Positions 47,065 through 60,000 of a DNA stretch of 64,000 nt are shown here, one piece after another. The notes beneath the pieces were generated by a model. The model did not search any database. It had not been told where the DNA came from and worked only from the letters and a program-made list of their open reading frames with translations. The translations under genes were made by a program, and so were the position numbers. How positions within the stretch are numbered: the stretch's first letter is position 1; the number at the start of each line of letters is the position of its first letter. This DNA is from Litoditis marina (lineage: Eukaryota > Nematoda > Chromadorea > Rhabditida > Rhabditidae): positions 11,941,259 to 12,005,258 of the forward strand of contig OZ038434.1 in NCBI GenBank assembly GCA_964036275.1, written 5' to 3'.

Positions 47065-49063
47065 TTGTGGGAACTTTAACAGCTGTGATATAAGCACAAC
47101 ACACAATCTGATAAGAGTTTCAAAGCCATAGTGATGTGAAGAGTTTTTTGGAAATGACGATTTTGAAACACCCAAAAAAATAGGCAGCGAAACGGTTATC
47201 TCAACCGGAAAGAGAATGAGAAATGTTGATATATTTCTATAACGGGGTTGTGAACCTGGCGGTGACGGTACTGATGGAGAACTATTGACTACTTCTTCAC
47301 CCGTCACAGCAAATTCTGTAGGTTTTCAGTTTAATCAGCTATTGTTTGGGATGACTTGCTCAAAACCTCGATCAATTCCACCTAATAAACTTGGTGCATG
47401 TGGAAAAAAACTACCTGGTCAGGGAATAGTTTTCGATGAAAGCACGGTTCAGATACCAACGACTAGTCCCGTAATGATATTCCGATTAGAGTTGACAGTC
47501 GGTTGGAAACATGTAAAGTAGTTCACGTGATTATCATGCCGTTTTCAGCTGAAGTACAGTACCTACGATAATAAATGTTCAAAACAATATTCCAGTTCGT
47601 CGACAGGAAAATTGACTGCAAAAAAGTATGCAACGCATTTTAACTCTCCCTTTGTCAGAATAGTTCAGGAGAAAACAGTTTACAAAAAGTTGTGGCACTA
47701 TCTGGGCTAACAAACTTCATAGCAGTACGAGAACAGAATGAAGTTCCCGATTGATTATATTTTTGAACTTTTATCAATCTTTCCGCAGAAGTAATCTTCC
47801 TGAGAAAAAAAACAACCAGAACAGAACGAAAATTGTCTTTATTATACATTGAAACCCAACAAGAGCTAAACCAAGACTGGTGCTCTTGAATTTCAAAATT
47901 TACATTTGCAAGTCAGTTCAGAAAATCAACTCATAACATCACGACTTCGGTGAGGACTAAAAACAGAAAAAGGATAAAGGAAGGTTAAGCATAGGGGGAA
48001 AAGCTCAAAAGTATGGCGCCCACGGTCTCAGCTTGATTGCACATCTAATCGAAGAACGTATACAGGGAATATCCCATTCTGCGTCTCTCGCTTTGCTCAC
48101 TATCTAGTAGGGAGCAGTGAAATAGCGTACGTTTGAGGAGACGCAGGTTGGTACCAAGATAGTCCTGAATACGACTTCAGATGGTGAAACCGCCGGGGGG
48201 CACGAGAAAAACAATAACATAGTAAGGCGTAGCTGCGTCAGGAAGAATAAAAATGTCGCAGAGACAGCACAGGGAAGGGGTCACCGAATGTTAAACGAGA
48301 ACGTACGACGAGTACGCGAGTCAATTGAAGAAGGACATGGAGGAACACTATCTACAAGGCCCGTAACATAAGGAACAAAGCTAACCAAAGCAGCAGCCGC
48401 CGAACGTGAACAACTGCACGAAACAAGGGCAGACACAACAGTGTCGGCCAGTCAGTCCGCTATTCAGCACTAGCATACACCAGTAACTTGCAACTAGTTT
48501 CCCAAAAACAGAAAAAAGGTTTTCCATCAGGCTTTCCGTAATTCGGCACGTCATTTTCGCAATTTTTCCGGCTATTATGGCAATGTTACTGGAGTATGAG
48601 CGCGATACATCGATAGGAACATTACACAGTACTACTACAAATGATGCGCTGGTAGCTCAAAAATAGCAGAAACGTAAACAATGTGCAGCGGTGTTAGAAC
48701 GAAGATATGATCATACTCTACTATCTATCACTAGTCTCATTCCAATAAAGCAAGAAAATCAGTTGAAAAAATGAATTGAAAACCGCGATTCCGGAGTCCA
48801 CATTCTAGAGCGACGAGTTGACTACGTTGTTGAGGGTGGTCGCAAAAGAAGAGGAACAGAAACCAGCAGGAACCTGAAAAAAAAACATTTTCAAGATAAA
48901 TAGCAGGTTTGTTCACTTTGATATTGGGGTGAGAGATGATATTGGAGAGCTTACTAATCAACGTAGAAGGCTTGCCCATTCAAAAAAAGAAAATGTAGCG
49001 TACTTTCTGTTCTAGAACAAAAGTGTACGAAAGATATGAAGCTTTGTAGTGTCAAATTTCCAC
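47065..49063. other. Tail-to-tail intergenic region
   Basis: Lies between two converging genes. It holds only short frames and one family C foldback element at 48071-48157. No gene supported. Confidence 0.5.
48071..48157. mobile_element. Family C foldback element
   Basis: ATCCCATTCTGCGTCTCTCG at the left and GAGGAGACGCAGGTTGGTA at the right, with inner CTCACTAT and ATAGCGT. Shorter relative of the element at 31799. Confidence 0.7.
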
Positions 49064-49069
49064 TTTATT
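49064..49069 (-). terminator. Candidate polyadenylation signal for the TSC22 gene
   Basis: AATAAA on the minus strand about 105 bases after the TSC22 stop codon. Confidence 0.6.
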
Positions 49070-49174
49070 CTAGTACAGAGTCAGAAGGCCACTTTGACGC
49101 AGGTCCTTAGTTTGAGTTTTCACAATTTAGGCGAGTGGGGAACTCATGATCAAACCTTTTGCACAATTTGAACT

Positions 49175-51062
49175 TTATAGTAAGTCCTCTATGTGAATAC
49201 AAGTACCAACCGTGGGCGGGGAGAGCATGGGCAGGGTGCCGGCGGCCGAGGGGGCGGGGGCCGAGTCCAACTTCTGAACGAGGGTCGACAGTTGCGAGAC
49301 CACCTCCACCGGCGCGTACTGACGCAACTGCTGGTTCTCCGTCTCCAGGGCGGCCACCTACAGAGGGTACGATGTATGGGTGCAACAATTTATACTATGC
49401 TCAATATGTATAGATTGTATGATTAATATTACACTTATTATGTATAGGTTGTAGGATTGATATTATACTTATACTGAAACAAAACTATTTGTTTTCATAC
49501 AGCCTTCTTGAAGTTAAGTGAAAGATGCCACACCAAACCGTTTCGACCCTGATAAAATATGTTATAGAACTGTTAACATAATCCTTCCAACATCACACTG
49601 TTGCATATTAGTAAAGTTCTCCAATTCGGCAGGTTAGTTCACCGTTGAGTAACACGAAACCAGTTGTTGTGAAAACAAACCAGTTGTTGTGAGAACGCAC
49701 CTTCTGTTCGAGTTCGCTGATCGTTTGTCGTAGTACTTCCACCTCCTCGCGAACGGCGAATGTCAAGTGCGTCTTGACTAGGTCCTGAACACAATCACTG
49801 TTAACCAAATTACTTATTTTAAATTGTTTTGTTGTTTATCAAACTAAAATCAAAACTCTGTATCGTTCATGTAATGAAAATTGTATCCCATTCACACTCC
49901 AATGTGGAAAATTACCAAAAATAATCATGAAAATTCTCTTCTTTCAACAAAGTACCACCCGATCGGAAACTAACCATGGCCTGTTCAATCTTGTTATCAA
50001 TCGCCGCCACATTGGGAGTAGCTACAGTCGCAGTTGTGGAGGAACTGAAAAACGTAATTATAATATCTAGTCACAACAACCATTTCCCAACGTTGCCTTC
50101 AATTTATTTCCTACATGTAATGAGTATTTTGACCTCCTAACCATTCATGTACTTCATCAATACTGTTCGAGTTGCTTTTTACAGTGTATGCGGTTTGTTA
50201 TTTCAGCCGAAATCGTCTAACGTTCAAACATCGCGCCCGCGCCAGTCTGCCTAACTTCCCAATCCACTTCCAGGTGCAACAAGGTTTTCCCGTTAAGCGG
50301 ACCGGATTTATACCAATAAATTACATCAAATGTTCCGATGTACAAACGACAACGATGACACATTGTGTTGTCTTCGATCGAGACCAGCTATCTCGACAGA
50401 AAAAATGGCGCCCGATAACACCAAATGCCCCGTTTACAACTCAACAAGGAAGAAGGACAGCTTGAACTGTGATGCCTTCAACTTCCAATGAGATGAGAAT
50501 TCGAAAAAAGCGAGATAGCGCTCAATTTTAACAAGCATGGCTTATAGTGATATAGTGATTCAATGGTTTGCTTCTCCCGAGAGCGCAAAACATAGGATTT
50601 CGCTCATGATAGCAAGAAACGCTTCCAGGAGTTTAAAATATCTTATCCATTGTTTTAGTGAGTTGTTTATGAACACAATCGTTTTTCATTTCCTCTTTTT
50701 ATGACCTCCTCTAACCACCTCACTCACCCGGACATACACGGATCAACTACACACTGCTGTGTAGTGCTGGTGGAGACAGAAATGGGGCCCAGGGTGGGTG
50801 AGCTGGGCGTGTTGGGTGGAATCTGGGGCGCCAAAGGGCTCTTGGGCGAGAGGCTGGTCGAGTAGTCGAATCGGCTGGCTTGTTCGGGGCTACGTGCCAC
50901 CAGCGGGGTGCCGGGAGGGGTCATGAGGGGGAGACCTTTGCGGGAGTTGTGCCGCGAGAGCAGGGTGAGGGACGAGTCCAACTCCTCTACGGAGGACATA
51001 CGTGTGTAGCCGCCCATGCCCCACGTGGAGGTGGCCGGCTGGTGCTGGATCATGGCTGACAT
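49175..51062 (-). CDS. TSC22D: TSC22 domain family protein, short isoform (4 coding exons)
   Basis: Exons in transcript order: 51062-50728, 50044-49975, 49784-49701, 49357-49175; 223 aa. The TSC box is unmistakable: IDNKIEQAM then DLVKTHLTFAVREEVEVLRQ, followed by a leucine zipper with Leu every seven residues (VLRQTIS, ELEQKVA, ALETENQ, QLRQ). The tail is short, Pro/Ala-rich, and ends EDLL. The first exon is private to this form and encodes a Ser/Pro-rich N-terminus (MSSVEELDSSLTLLSRHNSR, MTPPGTPLVARSPE). TSC22 proteins dimerise through the box and zipper and act in transcription and growth control; Drosophila bunched is the insect member (family knowledge). The ATG at 51062-51060 is the first in the exon. 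A TTG-initiated extension is open upstream but is not favoured. Confidence 0.88.
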
Positions 51063-54000
51063 TGTTCGGGCACTTGGCGGGCAGGTGACGGACAAAGGAT
51101 ATACTCTCTTTGTTCTGTTATAATCTTCTCACTTTCCCTTCCTGAGTTGAAAGGAGGAGCAAGCAGCTGGCTTCGAAGTCTCTCTGTAGAATGAAAAGAT
51201 AGATAGATAGCCAGGTACAGAGATAGAGAGAGAGATAGAGAGATAGGGTGTTGTACCGAGGCAAGCACAGATGATATGGAAGAATAATCGGGCCGCGTTT
51301 TCGAAAACAAACACACAAGCAGCCTCATTGAAATTAGCACACGAGTTCAAACATTCGGAGGCTTGGATCGCCCGGAGGAGAGGAAAAACAACAATATTAT
51401 GCTAATGTCAGAGGAATGCAATCGGAATTGGAATATGATGAGATATTATGAAAAACAAGATGTCTATAATGGAAAAATGGAGAGAAATTGCTACTAAAGA
51501 GAACCATCAGTGAACCTTGGCTGTTAAGCGAGTGTTCGTATGAAACATGTCGAACATAAGTTCAACTTATAGCTCAGAATCATATACTACGCAATAAGTA
51601 TCCATCCTGCAATGTAACAAGTCAAATATAGTATGCATCACATAAAACTACCAAAAAACGCTTCCGAATTCAGCCACAAATGTATATTCCGAGAGGTAGG
51701 AACTAAGAGCGACTGCATTATAGAAAATATGTTTCGTATGCGCTTGAACCCACAAAACCCTAGTTTCTTAACCTCAAATTCACCCAGTTAAGTAACATTG
51801 GGCAACTGGTCACTGATCATGATGTGGACAATACACTCCCTCGACAAATGAGCGGCTCACTGGGGCGGACCTCAAAGTCACATGATGGTCGCTTATCCAA
51901 TACACAACACTCTTCACTCTCGCACACACAACTGTTTCACTCCACCCTCACTCGCAAAGTACACACCACATAGAAAAAGGTATTGTTGCCAACAAATATA
52001 ATTTTGACACGAAAAAGAAGACTCACTTCAATTAAGGTTAACAAATTTAGTTTTTTCCAGATACACTTTGAGAACATATTTATACTAATTCATCCAAGTT
52101 GAATAGTTGCCGAGCAGAGAAACATGTTCCAAGCAGATAGTATAACTTGAGTAGATAGTAAATTAGCAGATATTCGAGTTCGGTTAGGTAAACAGAACTC
52201 CTTTCAGTATTCAGTAGCTACCTAGATTATACTATACACTTTCAACGACAGTGCGGTCTACTATAGCAAATAAGATAGCGCGTCTTTAACAAAGACCATT
52301 AACGTGCTCCTGGTTAGAGAACGAATGGCACAACATTAATAACACTTCCTTCTACGGCTCGGTTCATACTTTTTGATTCAAAGTTTCATGTTGATATAAA
52401 ACAATACATATCATGCGTACTGATTTAGTTGATGTTTTACGCCAACGTAAATCAATATGCATGTTTACTTCAAACACTCGCGAAGTATGAGCCGGCACAA
52501 CTCTTCGAACACGCAATGCCACTAAGTTTGAACAGACAAAAGAAAGAACAACTCGGAGACAGTAAGAGCGACCAAGAATTATGTTTGGGCAGCAGACTAT
52601 TCGTGCGAAGGGTTGTCGTTGAGTAATGGTCGGTTCGCTCATACTTGGCCCTTTAAGCTTATCGTCAAACACAGCCATTTTCGTGGCGAATCGAAAAAAA
52701 GTCTCGTAGCGAGGCAGGAGATTAGACTAGCGGGCAGCAACGACGCTCACTTTCAGACAAACAGCTGGAGATTAGATTCTGGCTTTGACTAGTCTTAAAA
52801 CCCTGCCGAGAATCGAGTCGGTCATGGTTGAACCTGCCGTCATAACTCTTAAGCGGCGACGTAATACTCGAAGCGCAGCCAGCTAGACGCTCGCCCATAA
52901 ATGAAAGTGTGTGGCTAATCGAACAAAAACCAACTGTGTCTTCCTTAATCTGTGGAAGACAGGCAAAAACGCTTGATCCCATGAACCAACTACGTCGCTA
53001 ACTAAATAATACGCTTTGTTTCAGAGCGCACGTTTCGACCGAATAACCGAATAACAATTGACAATTGCCTTTTTTCCAAATCAAACTGAATGTAGTAGCG
53101 TAGTCAATAAAATTAGAGTACTACGTGACAAACCATGTGTCAATACACCACCCAACAAGTTGATTAATGACCAGGTGTGTGCGTCACATCAATTTCCCAA
53201 TGTGAGAATATGAAAAAAGTGTTCCTCTGTTTCCTACTCTGCGAAATGTAATCCATTGATAACGGGCCCGCCAAAAAGAGGCTTAGTGGAGCAAACAACA
53301 AACTGCCATCCACAAAACATCAACACCCCTTATCACTACAGGGTGGGCAAAAATAGATGGGGCGAGGAAAAGCCCCCCATTCTTCGTTTGTTCAACCGTT
53401 TCGATGTGACGAGACAAACAGATAAGAGAGAGAGAGACGGGGCAAGAAAGAGGGGGAAACCTAACAGTGCCACACTGTCTGAGTGGAACAGCCATGGCAA
53501 ACACGTGTACAAGAGTACAGAACTGGGCTCATACTTTCTGCAACGTGGATATGACACACACTAAATGTGGCTACGGATACGCATAGAAAAACAATAGAAC
53601 AAGTTGAAGACATTTCACCCTTGTAGAACTGGGAATTTGGTTATTTTCAACCTTTGGATTCGGACTCAAATTCATACGAAAACAATAAAACATATAGACT
53701 TCATTGATATGCACGAGCGCAGTTATCACCAGAACAAACGCGAAAACGTCCATCTCCCGGCGAAAAGACACATGTTGAGTACAACTGGCGCCCAGAAAAG
53801 GTCTTTGTTCAGTGACGTAGGCAGAATAAAATGATCAACCCGTGACCGAGCCGGATACGAGAACCAAGTGCGGCTAGTACAGTTATCGACAGAATTGCCA
53901 GATTGTCACACAAATTTGCACAATTCTTGATGTAAAAACATTCAAAAGCAAATTGTTCTCCATTAATTTCTTGCTATTTTGGCGCATGTTGCTAAAATAC

Positions 54001-57000
54001 GTTTTTTGACTAATTAGTTTCTCTTTCAAAGTACATGCACATCTTATTGTGTGTGATTTCAATAAAACTGACAATCTGGTTTCGTTAAAGGATAGTAGAA
54101 CTTTAATGGTGGGTGGTTATCAGCAGGCAGACTGACATTATATGGTAGCAAATATTATTAATTACAGGAGCGATTCTGCGAATATGGTCGAAACGGCAGG
54201 CCACGAAAACATCGAAACCACCGACTAATGTCAACAAATGAACATTGGGGGGCGCTCTTAATGAAATCGAACCCCCACAGAGCACAGTCGAGTGGAAAAG
54301 AAAAAGCAGAGTGGAAATGAAATATACACAATGACCAAGCTACCACCTACTACTATCCCTAGTAGTATAGTACTACACGCTAAAAGAAAACTTTACCATA
54401 CCAGAACTCCAATCCTACAAGACAAAATTTGGAGAGTAATGAAAACGGTTGTAACTAACTATATCTCAGAGGCGTAACGGGGACTAGAGACTTTTATTAT
54501 AAACCATGAGCATCGATGAAAAACTAGCGAACTCTGAACATTGAAACACAGGCAAAAACAACATGGGAGAGCGTGAAAATTACGCATACAACACTGTATG
54601 GCCTAATGGGGAACATGGAGGAATTGGAACACAAACAAAACACTGTCTGTCTGGTGACACATGATAACATACAGATGAACATCTACACTACACAGCAAAA
54701 AAAAACTTTTCGGTCGAGGGGGGAAAGTATATTTCTCAAACCCTCATTCCGCGTAAGCGCTAAGCGGGGTTCTTCACCACGTTATGTCATGTAAGATTCA
54801 GCGGGACGCTCTTTCAAGCCCATGAGCATTTCGACTAATCCCACGCGAAAAATGAAAGGGTTATTGTTACCAGAACCAGTAACATAATAACATTTCGTTA
54901 GAAAGAAGTTTTAGTTTTTGACATAGCCGAGAACATTAAATGACAAAAACAATATAGTCCCCCTCTTGGACTACCATGCTTCCAAAAAACTTTGATTACG
55001 GTAGTCAGTAAACAAGACCAAGAATCAGTTTACGACCCTCATTCTATGAAGAATGTGTGGTATTAGTATTAGTGGTGGGTCCATTCAAAACAAAGTCTTC
55101 GATCAAAACACGTTGCACGGCTTGGCACAGGGGGTGAAAGGTCGCACACTCACACTCAACTCATTTTCACCAACAACATTGAACTACCACTAGAGGTACC
55201 AGGGGATGGATGTTCCTTGACGTTTGGTTCCAACAAGACAACTAGATTAGGTGAGAGAGGCATGCGCATACTAATGGAGGGAAATATGCTAAATCATCGA
55301 CGCTCCAAAGTTATACGGTAACTCCACGCACGTTGGGCGTCAATGATCTAGGTGTCACTTCCGACTTCCGATTAGTGACAGAACAACCGGGTATTTCGCT
55401 CAGAAAAGGTAACAATATAGTAATTACAAACCAGTAGAGTGTGCCTAATAGATATGGGCCGGTTTTTTTTAATCAAAAATCTCAAATTTAACGTTGTGGG
55501 TAAACGTTTGTCAGGTTTCTCAGAAAAAAAAACCCGATGTTCCAATAAGTATGGCTATTCAGTCGATTTCGCAAGAGTATGTAATCATCACTAGTTATTA
55601 CCCAATTCATGCCTACAAACTACAATGTCAGTTTTCCGTTAGGTGACCGGAAATATAGATACGTGGAAATGCGGAAGAATTAGATGGGAAGGGCGCCTCA
55701 GAGACAAACTCAATTTGTTAAATTGGCTTCGTTCGCAAAGAGGAACACATTCCCCCCTCATCCCCTCTGCGCATCATTCAATTAGAGATACCGTGACGGG
55801 GAAATATATATTTATGGCTGGATCAAGAGAGACGATTAACAAAACTGAGAATGTGAAAGAGAATCAAGACACTTAAGACTTCACTTCAGAAGTGAATACG
55901 CGAATATAGTAGAATATTCATCAAAAGCAAAGGTATCCATTTTCACCAGAAATACGTCAAACTTCTCAGTTTTCGTAGAAAAGAAGCGTTTCAAGTTCAA
56001 GATAATAAGTCCAGTTTGTAGTACTAACGTACGTCTCATTTCCTGGCGTAAAGCGCACTAATTCCGACAAACAACATCCACTTTGAGAAATGCTTTGTAT
56101 CATTTTCACTGAAGATAATCTAAACAACCTGACCTACGAAAAATTATAAAAAGGCATAAAATCCAGTTGCCGCCACGAACTGCTCGTTCAATGATCAGAT
56201 TTGATGATGTAACAAGCAGCAAGCACACTCGACCTCGCCAAGTCAAACAGTGGCGAGAAGCGCGACCCCGAAATGTGCGACAGAAGAGGATTATATCAAA
56301 CAACATGCTTCTCTCTCTATTTGTTCCAAGATGTCTGTGTGTGTCTATTGGGAACTGTCAATGGCTGCCACCATCTACAAAAACCAGCTACATTACCGAT
56401 GGCTGATAAACGTCTAATTCGCGCAATAGCGCGATTGGAACGACATACTTGAATGTTGATTAGAAAAATAAAAACTTCCAAGCTTAACACATTATTCATA
56501 ACTCAATTTAAGCGTAATACTCGTGGCGAAAGCACACTTGGTAAACAAGACTGCGTAACTAGGGGAATTCAAAAAAACTAAGTCTTTTTTGCCAACCCTA
56601 TGCAAATACGTTATCTTTCACCCAAAATTACGAGAATGGAGAGACTAAATCAAAAATCTCCCTATAGCCAAACCCAAGTGGTGTGTGCAGAAAGACAAAA
56701 ACAGTTGAGTCATTAAACCGTATGTGTATGAGAGATAGAGCATACGTAGCAGCAATGACAGATGGCGATATCATTTATATCGTATCATAACAGATACCCA
56801 ATCCGGTTCAACTCTCGTCCCCACTTGCAAACGCCCTGCGGCAACGACAAATTCAGACAAAAGTGTGCGGCGAAAACAACAACGACGATACATAGAGGAT
56901 GACGCATAGGTTTAGAACAGGACTAGTCGGGTGATAAACCGAGCGACTCGGACTGAAAGCGAAACTCTCGAACCGGCAGCGCGGCGGTCCAGCGAGCATC

Positions 57001-60000
57001 ATCATTATGATGATGACGCTATCAATATCAAACATCGTGCGCTTGTTTGCACGAAATCCAGTGGCCACTTTCCAATATTGGGAGAGAAGAGAGAGAGGCC
57101 AGTTGGACAGTTTATCTACGAGAGATGATCCACACCGAACAGCCGGCCATCACAAGGCAATTGAAAGATCCGAGGGGAACCGACCGGCAACCGGATATGA
57201 CATCATCTGGACCCGTCTGTTGACCAACCACGAACAAGGCAACCACTTTTCACCAGACGAAAACATGACAGAATCTATTCTCATCTTTAAAAAACCCTTC
57301 ACGTCCTTCAAATTACGCCAACTATTGCCTATCAGTCGTCGTTGTGTAGTGACTGTTTGGATGATGGAAATCATTGAGTCCCCAATAGACAGACTCACTT
57401 GCTTCTTGGTAGCTTGTTGGAAACTTTCTAACGAGAAAAACTTCATTGAGATCAGAATTCTGATGAATGATGTGAGGTGAGATGAGAAATAGTTCACATT
57501 ACGGAATGCCACAGCACGAGGAAGTGATTTCTGCTAATGCATTCTCATTCAGACTCATTCGCCGGTCGCACATTAATGCAGTTGGCCGCAAATGGACTAC
57601 CGCATGAATGGGAAGGAGACAAAATGTGTGATGATTTGCATGAAATGAGAGCACAGCGCGAAATTTGGCAGTGGTATCAACGAAAAGGTAAACTATTCTG
57701 ATTGAGTGTTGAAGTTTGTCCAAAAAACCATTTTGTAGGAAACGCCAGATATCCAAACAATTGAAAGCTGTCATACTTTATCGAATTACATGATCAAATA
57801 TGTTTTTATCTACTGAAACAGAAAAAATCCTATTTGAACTATTCTCGCTTTCGAAAATCAAAAACGATGAAAAAAATGTTCTGGAGATGAACTGCGTCGA
57901 GAGCATCCTATTTAACAGATTCGTCCCAGGTATTGACACAAGCAGTTGGGTGGCACGAGCAAATATTACTATTACACAACAACTAACGAAACACGATCTC
58001 CAGCGAGTAAAGTCAGATGACAACTGCTTCAAGGGGGCACACGCGCAGAACAACAACAACAACAGCCACGCGGTCTTTTTTCGGTGCAATAGTAATCGGG
58101 ACGGTGCCGGCGCCATATGATCGCCCTCAACAACTGTCATTCAGAGGGCGGAAGAGAAAAAGGGGAATGGATGAATGTGTGTATACTACATGGATACACA
58201 CGTTTGCAGCTTTTTCCGACAACAACACAACCTACAACCAAACGCACTACGTCATCTAACTGAAGATATTTGATACAGTCAAAATCAACTCCAAGTTGTT
58301 ATGCACATTCTTGAGCAAAGTAAAGATATTCAACAAAATTCCATAGAACCCTGCAACCTGTGGTCGCTGGCGCAAAAACGGAAATGAGATTGCGATTGGC
58401 TGCAAGATGCTCAAATAGGAGGACCATTTGAATATGCGGTATTGGGAGAGCCATGAACAATGACGTGCTGTGCAAACGGGCCATTTGGGAACACAATGGG
58501 AGGAGATGGCTAAGCACATCGTACGCCATCATAATGTGGCAATCATGTGGGAAGCACAGTTAATAACAATGAAACCAACAGCGTAGTGTCCAATGGTCCG
58601 AACTTGGACTTGAGGAACCTTTACCATATAGTCCGTTTCACCAATCGATGACTTTCTACAGTAATCTTTAAAATATTCAAGGGCAATTATCTAACCAACG
58701 AATAGACTTATAGATTCAATGTTTTCTGTCATTGTAGTAACCAATGTGAAAAACTTAATCACGAAGTTTAACCTCTTCACATTATCTACAGCATATAAAA
58801 AGTTTACTTGAAAATTCTACAATCTTACTGTACAGGGCTACTGTTGCGCGAAACAGACTATATATTTGAGCACCATTTTTCTTCAAAATTGGGAGTTAAA
58901 CTGAACTACGCGCATTCCAAGAATAGTAATAAGTTGGCCTTCCGTGAAAACTTCCCGTCCATTCTTCGTCAGCTCTTAGCTAGCTAAAACACCCGATTTT
59001 CCACTCATGAATTCATGTGAACAACAAAGTAGCCTACTCTGGATGATGGAACACTCCAAACTTAACAGTAAAATAAACCAAGACCCCCATCTCTAAAGTC
59101 GAAAGGATCTAATAAGAGATTAAGCGTTCGTTCAACGTTGAATATATAAAAATATAGTTACTACACCAACGAACAAACTAACATTGTCTGGAGGTCAGTC
59201 CAGCTCTCACCTAGCCAATTTAAGGAGTAGTAATATTCAGCATTTCGCTTTATAAACTACATTCCCTTTTTTCACTTGTTTTTCTGACGTCAGAGTCACC
59301 GCGAGATGAGACAATATTTATACAATAGAAGGATGAAAACAAGCACTCGCGTAGAATCGTGGAATCAAACAAACAGCGTCGCGTCATCACCACACAGAAA
59401 AGAACTAATGAATGCCAATTGGCGAGGTGAATTGAGAATACAAATAGAGCCCTTTCCCGAACAGTAACTATTAACAAGCTAAACAGGGAATTTTAACATC
59501 ATCCTTTGTCTCTACTGTACACAAACTCAAGAAAAATTGTGTAAATTAAAATTTCGGCGAAGCCTAGGAAAACTCAAGCGAGCGATTTGACCAATGTGAG
59601 CGCGTTCCTTTTTTTGAGGAACAACACCTTGTATCTTGGTTGTAGCTTGGAAACACAACCAGTTGACACAGATTCATAAGCGTTCACTTCATGACAAGTG
59701 AAGAACAATTGTTCCACAAGGACCAATATGAGAACAAATCTGACTGCGAGCCGTAACAAACAAAATGATTATGCAAACCGCGACAGTGGAAAAACTGGAA
59801 ATTGAGATGCTGGCAGGGACGCAATAGAAAAAAAGTAACTAGTAACTTCCGCATAATCAATGGTAGATTTTATTTACAAAACTAAAAACTATCGAACTTA
59901 TGATTGTGCTATAACCAAAATCTTGCTACATTGCCTTACACTTTGTCTTTGTGTCATATTAACAGAAGTCAGTCAAACCCATACCCATGAAAAGTATGTT

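Noticed and set aside
49107..49426. Frames of up to 93 codons overlapping the last TSC22 exon
   Set aside because: They are shadows of the GC-rich TSC22 coding exon in other frames and on the other strand.
57007..57480. 157-codon open frame in the long TSC22 intron
   Set aside because: A 120-codon frame overlaps it on the other strand, no domain or exon-like borders are visible, and composition does not resemble the coding exons nearby.
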